Part shown: positions 59,078 through 64,000 of the stretch, piece by piece
Numbering within the stretch: position 1 is the stretch's first letter
Layout of the letters: each line of letters starts with the position of its first letter
Assembly: GCF_048066115.1 (NCBI RefSeq)
Contig: NZ_JBLTYX010000004.1
Coordinates: 124,001-188,000, forward strand
From: Niveispirillum sp048066115
GTDB lineage: Bacteria > Pseudomonadota > Alphaproteobacteria > Azospirillales > Azospirillaceae
Reading direction: 5' to 3'
DNA: 64,000 nucleotides
Made by a program: the position numbers and the translations under genes
The notes under the pieces: model-generated
Databases searched by the model: none
Seen by the model: the letters and a program-made list of their open reading frames with translations, nothing else
Told to the model about the DNA's origin: nothing

Positions 59078-59163
59078 TAGGTCAGGTCGAGGGCATCGCC
59101 CGAGCCCTGACAAGCGGCAGCGCCATAGAGTGTCAGGGCTCGCCTGCGGCTCGACCTGACCTA
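59078..59163. repeat. Nested double palindrome between convergent genes
   Basis: Outer arms TAGGTCAGGTCGAG (59078-59091) and CTCGACCTGACCTA (59150-59163) are perfect 14-bp complements. Inside them, CGAGCCCTGACA (59101-59112) and TGTCAGGGCTCG (59131-59142) are perfect 12-bp complements. It fills the gap between yaiI (ends 59067) and the carboxypeptidase gene (ends 59175). It has no T-run. A bidirectional terminator or a miniature mobile element are both possible. Confidence 0.8.
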
Positions 59164-59174
59164 CATGATGCACG

Positions 59175-60659
59175 TCACAGATACCGTGCCCGCAGATGCG
59201 CCTTGAATATACCGGCATCCAGCGGCTTGCCCGTGGCGCGGATCAGCATGTCGCGGGCCGAAAGATACCGGCCCCAGCGATGCACATTCTCACCCAGCCA
59301 CGCCACGAGATCGCGGAAATCACCATTCCCGATCCGGTCGTCCAGATCGGGGATGGCCGCCTGCGCCGCCTGGAACAGCTGGGCCGCCATCATGGCACCC
59401 AGCGTGTAGGTGGGGAAATAGCCCCAGGCGCCGCAAGGCCAATGGATATCCTGCAAACAGCCCTGGGCTAGGTCCGGCGGGGTGATGCCCAGCAGGTCGC
59501 GCATCCCCTGGTTCCAGGCCTCGGGCAGGTCGACCAGATCCATCCGCCCTTCGATCATCGCCTGTTCCAGGCGCCAGCGCAGGATGACATGGGCGGGATA
59601 TGTGACCTCATCCGCATCGACGCGGATGAGGGTGCGGTCCACACGGCGGAAACGGCGGCGCAGGTTCTCCGCCGACCAGGCATCCCCTTCCCGCCCGAAC
59701 GCCTCGGCCAGTTGCGGGGCCAGCCATTCCAGGAAGCGCGGGTGACGGCCCACCTGCATATCGAAGGTCAGGCTCTGGCTTTCATGCACGCCCAGGCCGC
59801 GCGCCTGCCCGATGGGCTGTGACATCCATTCCGCCGGGCGGCCCATCTCGTAAAGCGCGTGACCGGCCTCGTGCAGGCCGGATTTCAGTGCCTTGAAGAA
59901 ATTATCGGGGTCCAGGCGGGTGGTGATGCGCACATCGCCCGTCGCCCCGCCGCAGAAGGCGTGCAGCGACTGGTCCACCCGACCCTGAAAGCCCAGAATG
60001 CCGGCGAGCCTCTGCACCAATGCGCGCTGTGCATCCACCGGAAACGGTCCCTCGAACGGTTCCGCCCGGGGTTCACGCGCCTGCGCCACCTCCACCTCCG
60101 CCAGGAAATCCGGCAGGAAGGCGGCGTAATCGTCGAAGACTGGGCCGTATTCGGCCACGCGGCTGCCGGGCTCGTACAGTTCATGCAGCGCATCGTAGAG
60201 GCCGCAATCCAGCACGGCGGCGTTGGCGGCCGCGATCTCCCGCTGATGGTCCAGCACCTGGCGCAGGTGCGGCAGCAGCAGGGCGAAATCGTTTTCCGCC
60301 TTGGCCGTGCGCCAGATCACCTCGCACCGCGCCGCATCTCTGGCATTGGCCTCCACCAGATCGGGGGGTACAGCGGTGGCCAGCAGATGCTCCCGCCGCA
60401 TCTCCGCCAGATTGGCGCGCTGCCAGTCATCCAGGTTGTGCGCATCCTGTTCCGCCGCATCCAGCCAGTCGGCGATGGCGGGGTCCAGCAGGGCGGCATG
60501 GATGGCACCCTCCAGGGCTGCCACCTGATCGGCACGGGCGGGCGATGCCGCGGCCGGCATCATCGTGCGGCTGTCCCAGTTCAGGATGCCGAGCGCGCCC
60601 TGCAGGCCCGCGCGGCGGGCGAACTGCTTCTCAAGGGTGGCATAGGCGGTCCGGGTCAT
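59175..60659 (-). CDS. M32-family carboxypeptidase
   Basis: The 494-residue metallocarboxypeptidase (Taq carboxypeptidase family) has the zinc motif HEAGHALYEMGR near 268-279, with the downstream Glu in the GVHESQSLTFDMQVG stretch. DNFFKALKSGLHEAGHA and the final DIHWPCGAWGYFPTYTLG are family motifs. It removes C-terminal amino acids with broad specificity. Length is normal. It overlaps the SURF1 gene stop by 4 nt. Confidence 0.93.
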   Translation of the reverse strand: MTRTAYATLEKQFARRAGLQGALGILNWDSRTMMPAAASPARADQVAALEGAIHAALLDPAIADWLDAAEQDAHNLDDWQRANLAEMRREHLLATAVPPDLVEANARDAARCEVIWRTAKAENDFALLLPHLRQVLDHQREIAAANAAVLDCGLYDALHELYEPGSRVAEYGPVFDDYAAFLPDFLAEVEVAQAREPRAEPFEGPFPVDAQRALVQRLAGILGFQGRVDQSLHAFCGGATGDVRITTRLDPDNFFKALKSGLHEAGHALYEMGRPAEWMSQPIGQARGLGVHESQSLTFDMQVGRHPRFLEWLAPQLAEAFGREGDAWSAENLRRRFRRVDRTLIRVDADEVTYPAHVILRWRLEQAMIEGRMDLVDLPEAWNQGMRDLLGITPPDLAQGCLQDIHWPCGAWGYFPTYTLGAMMAAQLFQAAQAAIPDLDDRIGNGDFRDLVAWLGENVHRWGRYLSARDMLIRATGKPLDAGIFKAHLRARYL

Positions 60660-61396
60660 GGTGTTTCCTGGCGGCGGAAGCTGGCGGCGATGAAGACGCC
60701 AACCAGGGTCAAGGCAAGCCCGTACCAGGTCAGCGCATAGGAGAGATGGTCGTTCTTCAGGGCGACGATGGTCCGCCCACCGATGGGCAGCCCGCCGGGA
60801 TTGGGCGTGGCATCGACCTGCAGCACCAGCGGGCCCAGGCGATCCACGCCTGCAATGGCGGCCAGGGCCGGCATGTCCAGCCAGAAGAAGGTGCGGGTGG
60901 CCGGATCATTGTCCGGCTGCATGAAGGCCCGGTCCTGCGGCACGCGGGCGATGGCCGTGATGGTGACGGATCCGTCCAACTGCCCCTCGGCGCGGCCGGC
61001 GGGGTCGCGCCGGTCCAGCGGCACCCAGCCGCGATCGATCAGAACCATTCCCGCCCCATCATCACGGACCAGCGGGGTCAGCACATGCACGCCCTGCTGC
61101 TGCCGCCCATCCGGACCGGCATAGAGGCGCGGACCGATATAGGTTTCGCGCTCATGCAGGAAGCGCCCCGTGACACGGACGCGGCGATATTCCCAATCGG
61201 CGGGATGGTCGATGGCGGCGGGCAGGTCCACCGGATCGGCCGCCAGCCCGGCATCGATCCGTGCGATCAGGTCATTCTTCCAGGCCAGCCGATCCATCTG
61301 CCAGGTCCCCAGACCCACCAGGATCAGCAACGCCACCAGGGCGGCGATGGAGGGCAGAAGATGCGGCCGGAAGATACGTCGTGCGGCGGCGGACAT
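60656..61396 (-). CDS. SURF1-family cytochrome oxidase biogenesis protein
   Basis: The 246-residue membrane protein has two transmembrane segments flanking a periplasmic domain: about 17-35 (AALVALLILVGLGTWQMDRL) and about 220-240 (LTWYGLALTLVGVFIAA). Conserved WQMDRLAWK, VLIDRGWVP and NDHLSYALTWYGLA mark the family. It assists heme a insertion into cytochrome c oxidase. It lies in the cox assembly operon, 7 nt after the DUF983 gene. Confidence 0.92.
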   Translation of the reverse strand: MSAAARRIFRPHLLPSIAALVALLILVGLGTWQMDRLAWKNDLIARIDAGLAADPVDLPAAIDHPADWEYRRVRVTGRFLHERETYIGPRLYAGPDGRQQQGVHVLTPLVRDDGAGMVLIDRGWVPLDRRDPAGRAEGQLDGSVTITAIARVPQDRAFMQPDNDPATRTFFWLDMPALAAIAGVDRLGPLVLQVDATPNPGGLPIGGRTIVALKNDHLSYALTWYGLALTLVGVFIAASFRRQETP

Positions 61397-61403
61397 GGCC
61401 GGA

Positions 61404-61772
61404 TCAGCCTTCCTCGCCATCGAACTGGTCGCGGCGATAACGGTACTGGGCGGCGATGGTCAGGGCCTTGGCCGGTCGCATCAGGCCCAGCGTGGCACCA
61501 ATGATGATCGGCGCCCAGAGCAGCAGCAGGACCCAGAGCGGCCAATCGACCTTCAGCGCGAAGATCAGCGCGGCCGGAACCAGCGTGAAGCCCAGAATGA
61601 AGATTAGAAAAACAGCCGGGCCGTCCCCGCTGTCGGCGGCGGCCAGATCCAGGCCACATACCGAACAGCGATCGACGACCCGCATGAAGCCCTTGAACAG
61701 GGCACCCTGGCCACAGCGTGGGCAGCGGCACCGCAAGCCCACGCTGAGCAGGGAGGATGGCGTTTCCGTCAC
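61404..61772 (-). CDS. DUF983 membrane protein
   Basis: The 122-residue protein has a zinc-ribbon-like N-terminus (RCRCPRCGQGALFKGFM, then DRCSVCGLDLA) and two transmembrane segments (about 55-75 and 80-100). This is the DUF983 pattern found between ctaE and SURF1 in alphaproteobacteria. The GTG at 61772 is chosen because longer frames overlap ctaE. A role in oxidase biogenesis is inferred from context. Confidence 0.85.
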   Translation of the reverse strand: MTETPSSLLSVGLRCRCPRCGQGALFKGFMRVVDRCSVCGLDLAAADSGDGPAVFLIFILGFTLVPAALIFALKVDWPLWVLLLLWAPIIIGATLGLMRPAKALTIAAQYRYRRDQFDGEEG

Positions 61773-61792
61773 CGGGGCGAACCCGTTGCGGA

Positions 61793-62665
61793 TCAGTGGG
61801 CGGCAACCCACTTGCCGCCGGCACCCCACCAGTAGATGGAGATGAACAGGAACAGCCAGACCACGTCCACGAAGTGCCAGTACCAAGCCGCCGCCTCGAA
61901 GCCGAAATGGCTTTCGGCGGTGAAGTGGCCCTTCTTGGTGCGGAAATAGCAGACCGCCAGGAAGATGGTCCCCACCAGCACATGGAAACCGTGGAAGCCG
62001 GTCGCCATGAAGAAGGCCGAGGAATAGACGTTGGCGCCAAAGCCGAAGGCGGCATGGCTGTACTCATAGGCCTGGAAGCCGGAGAACAGGATGCCCAGCA
62101 GCACGGTGATGCCCAGCGCGCGGGCGGCTTCCTTCATCTTGCCTTCGACCATCGCATGGTGCGCCCAGGTCACGGTCGTGCCGGACAGCAGCAGGATGAT
62201 GGTCATCAGGAAGGGCAGGTCGAACGGGTTGAAGGGAACAGTGCCCTTCGGCGGCCAGACGCCGCCATTCGCCTCGACACGGGCCACCTGGATAGCCTCG
62301 TTATAGAAGATCGAGGCGTCGAAGAAGGCCCAGAAGAAGGCGGAGAAGAACATCACTTCCGAGGCGATGAACAGCGACATGCCATAGCGCAGGCCGATCT
62401 TCACGACGGGGCTATGGGCCTTCTCGACCACCGATTCCTTCACGATATCGCGCCACCAGCCGAACATGCAGCCCAGCACGGCGGTCAGGCCGGCGGCCAG
62501 CAGGTACCAGCCATGGCCATGGAACTGCATCACCAGACCGGTCGCCAGCAGACCGGCGGCGAACGCGCTCAGCAGCGGCCAGGGGCTCGGGTTGACCAGG
62601 TGGTAGGGCTGCGGAATGCCTTCCCCGGGATTGCCGCCAGCAATATGGGCGTTGACGTCAGCCAT
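61793..62665 (-). CDS. ctaE: Cytochrome c oxidase subunit III
   Basis: The 290-residue subunit has seven hydrophobic segments and family motifs PYHLVNPSPWPLLSAF, MLGWWRD-type, FFSAFFWAFFD, ATGFHGFHVLVGTIFL and the terminal WYWHFVDVVWLFLFISIYWWG. It is the third core subunit of aa3-type terminal oxidase. Subunits I and II are not in the window and are expected beyond ctaB to the right. Confidence 0.96.
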   Translation of the reverse strand: MADVNAHIAGGNPGEGIPQPYHLVNPSPWPLLSAFAAGLLATGLVMQFHGHGWYLLAAGLTAVLGCMFGWWRDIVKESVVEKAHSPVVKIGLRYGMSLFIASEVMFFSAFFWAFFDASIFYNEAIQVARVEANGGVWPPKGTVPFNPFDLPFLMTIILLLSGTTVTWAHHAMVEGKMKEAARALGITVLLGILFSGFQAYEYSHAAFGFGANVYSSAFFMATGFHGFHVLVGTIFLAVCYFRTKKGHFTAESHFGFEAAAWYWHFVDVVWLFLFISIYWWGAGGKWVAAH

Positions 62666-62726
62666 CTCTCTTTTCCCTCAAACCAAGGAACTTTGGATCA
62701 TACGCGATTTGAACAGGAACCGGTCC

Positions 62727-63425
62727 TCAGGACCTGTCCCCCGGGGCGGCGGCAGCGGTCGGTTTATCGGCCGAACCGTGAGCGTTCCCTTGGTAATCCT
62801 TCCCGGCCGGCCCGTCCAGTTGTCCGTCTGCCGCACCCTTCCCCGGGGTGGACAAAGCGGCGCTCTGATCAGCGGCGCGGAAGAAGGTGTAGGACAGCGT
62901 GATCGTCTTCACGTCGGCCATTTCCGGATCGTCGGCCATGGCCGGATCGACATAGAAATTGACCGGCATCTCGATCGACTGTCCGGGTTCCAGCTTCTGC
63001 TCGGTGAAGCAGAAGCATTGAAGCTTGTTGAAATACTGCCCAGCCTTTTCCGGCGTGACATTGTAGGTGGCGGTACCAATCACCGTGCGGTTCTCCAGGT
63101 TGCGCGCGCGGTAGGCGATGGTCATCGCCTCCCCCACATGCACATCGACCGCATGCGTATCGGGCTTGAATTCCCAATTGATGGAATTGTTCACGTCGGC
63201 ATTGAAGCGGACGGTGATGATGCGCTCCAGCGCCTTGTCCGGCGCCTTTTCGGCCACCATCGTGGCGCCGCCGAAACCGGTGGCGCGGCAGAACAGGTCA
63301 TAGAGCGGCACCGACGCAAAGGACAGGCCGATCATACCGGCCACCACCGCACCCAGACCCAGGGCCATGCGGCGATTGCGGCGATGCGCATCGGGTACCT
63401 TGGGGGCACCGTTCATGGGGCTCAT
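62727..63425 (-). CDS. ctaG: Cytochrome c oxidase assembly protein CtaG/Cox11
   Basis: The 232-residue copper chaperone delivers Cu(B) to subunit I. It has one membrane segment (about 20-42) and a periplasmic beta barrel with the copper motif LQCFCFTEQKLEPGQ. The first Cys LYDLFCRATGFGG near 46-56 is conserved. The C-terminal 40 residues are a low-complexity extension. Its start overlaps the small upstream gene by 4 nt (ATGA). Confidence 0.95.
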   Translation of the reverse strand: MSPMNGAPKVPDAHRRNRRMALGLGAVVAGMIGLSFASVPLYDLFCRATGFGGATMVAEKAPDKALERIITVRFNADVNNSINWEFKPDTHAVDVHVGEAMTIAYRARNLENRTVIGTATYNVTPEKAGQYFNKLQCFCFTEQKLEPGQSIEMPVNFYVDPAMADDPEMADVKTITLSYTFFRAADQSAALSTPGKGAADGQLDGPAGKDYQGNAHGSADKPTAAAAPGDRS

Positions 63426-63589
63426 GGGAAGGTTCCCCCGCTCATCCGGACCATCGCCACGACATAGATGATGATGATGAAGGTCACCAGGGCCGCCAGG
63501 ACGGCCAGATTCTTGCCCCGCTGCCGGCGATGGATCTCCGTGTCGGCGCCATGGCGGCGGACCGGGCCGTTGCTCTGCTGCTGGTTCAT
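63422..63589 (-). CDS. Small membrane protein of the cox operon (CoxF-like)
   Basis: A 55-residue open frame starts at ATG 63589 behind a strong GGAGGAAG site. It has a basic N-terminus (RRHGADTEIHRRQRGKN) and one transmembrane helix (LAVLAALVTFIIIIYVVAMV). Its TGA overlaps the ctaG ATG. A short protein at this place, between ctaB and ctaG, is typical of alphaproteobacteria and is often named CoxF. It is shorter than 60 residues, so length-filtered gene calls can miss it. Confidence 0.85.
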   Translation of the reverse strand: MNQQQSNGPVRRHGADTEIHRRQRGKNLAVLAALVTFIIIIYVVAMVRMSGGTFP

Positions 63590-63606
63590 GATCTTCCTCC
63601 CGTTTC

Positions 63607-64000
63607 TCAGACCGCCAGATGTTCGCCGATCAGGATGGCGAACAGGGCGAACAGGTAGAGGATGGAGAAGGCGAACATGCGCTTGGCCGGCTTATGGTCC
63701 TCGGTCCGCAGGACCTGGATGGCGAAGCCCAGGAAGGCCAGACCCAGGGCGACGGACCCGACCAGGTAGGCCAGCCCGCCGATGCCCAGGAAATAGGGGC
63801 TGATCGCCAGCGGAAACAGGATCGCCGTATAGATCAGCATCTGCTTCTTGGTTTCATGCTCACCCGCGACGACGGGCAGCATGGGCACCCCGGCATGCTG
63901 GTAATCCAGCTTGCGGAAGATGGCCAGCGCCCAGAAATGCGGCGGCGTCCAGAAGAAGATCAGGGCGAACAGCACGATGGAGGCGACGGAGACCTCACCG
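63607..64000 (-). CDS. ctaB: Protoheme IX farnesyltransferase (heme O synthase), 5' part outside window
   Basis: About 131 codons of the C-terminal part are visible. The UbiA-family sequence IFFWTPPHFWALAIF and the later DYQHAGVPMLPVVAG are heme O synthase signatures. It has multiple transmembrane helices (for example LIYTAILFPLAISPYFLG). It converts heme b to heme o for the oxidase. Its stop is 17 nt upstream of the small CoxF-like gene. Confidence 0.93.
   Translation of the reverse strand, partial: GEVSVASIVLFALIFFWTPPHFWALAIFRKLDYQHAGVPMLPVVAGEHETKKQMLIYTAILFPLAISPYFLGIGGLAYLVGSVALGLAFLGFAIQVLRTEDHKPAKRMFAFSILYLFALFAILIGEHLAV

Overview
The window is a GC-rich, gene-dense stretch of an alphaproteobacterial chromosome. 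A Rhodospirillales/Azospirillaceae-type organism fits best, but the genus cannot be fixed from sequence reading alone. Supporting signs are the short (434 aa) class II ProS, the terminal cytochrome oxidase assembly order ctaB-small membrane protein-ctaG-ctaE-DUF983-SURF1, the dnaG-rpoD block beside yqeY-carA, and very high GC codon use. It is mostly core genome. No rRNA, tRNA, CRISPR array, IS element or prophage was seen.

Layout. 1-2.5 kb: a GT51 peptidoglycan glycosyltransferase (cut by the left edge) and a GtrA membrane protein, both on minus. 2.6-7.9 kb (plus): an RsmC-like rRNA methylase, an exported protein, then the overlapping dapF-mtaB-ftsY block. 8.0-8.6 kb: a Uma2 gene broken by one in-frame stop codon. 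8.7-14.6 kb: amn, tlyA, an entericidin-like lipoprotein, rsuA, ettA and a PIN/Phd toxin-antitoxin pair. 14.8-20.3 kb: small proteins, carB and greA. 20.4-25.3 kb: a surface-antigen-like protein and two tandem RTX proteins that end in NPDVA repeats. 25.3-32.7 kb (mostly minus): alkA, lolD, two tandem LolC/E permeases, a PhyH dioxygenase, tag, a RelE/ParE toxin-antitoxin pair and proS. 32.9-40.9 kb: a zinc peptidase, xseA, a diguanylate cyclase, rsmD-rluB, tadA, a cupin protein and an orphan TagO/VasI-like gene. 40.9-44.1 kb: the waaA-lpxK-lpxL lipid A/Kdo operon. 44.2-48.5 kb: three exported envelope proteins, then fliG coupled to a methyltransferase. 48.6-58.1 kb: rpoD, dnaG, a small unknown, a GNAT, yqeY, carA, a carA-linked unknown and a GDPD. 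58.2-64 kb: a YkgJ-type cysteine cluster protein, yaiI, an M32 carboxypeptidase and the cytochrome oxidase assembly cluster (running off the right edge in ctaB).

The most notable non-coding signal is a dispersed, about 70-75 nt element present in four near-complete copies plus one partial copy. It folds into three consecutive hairpins whose stems change by compensatory substitutions. Every copy lies just 3' of a gene in that gene's orientation. Other non-coding signals are a nested double palindrome at 59.1 kb, DnaA-box-like pairs upstream of dnaG, an inverted repeat upstream of rpoD, a terminator-like hairpin in the carB leader, and half-site arrangements over the starts of the diguanylate cyclase and the TagO-like gene. 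carA and carB are about 36 kb apart, and the proS-lol neighbourhood seems to have been split by a toxin-antitoxin/DNA-repair insert. Both point to past rearrangement.
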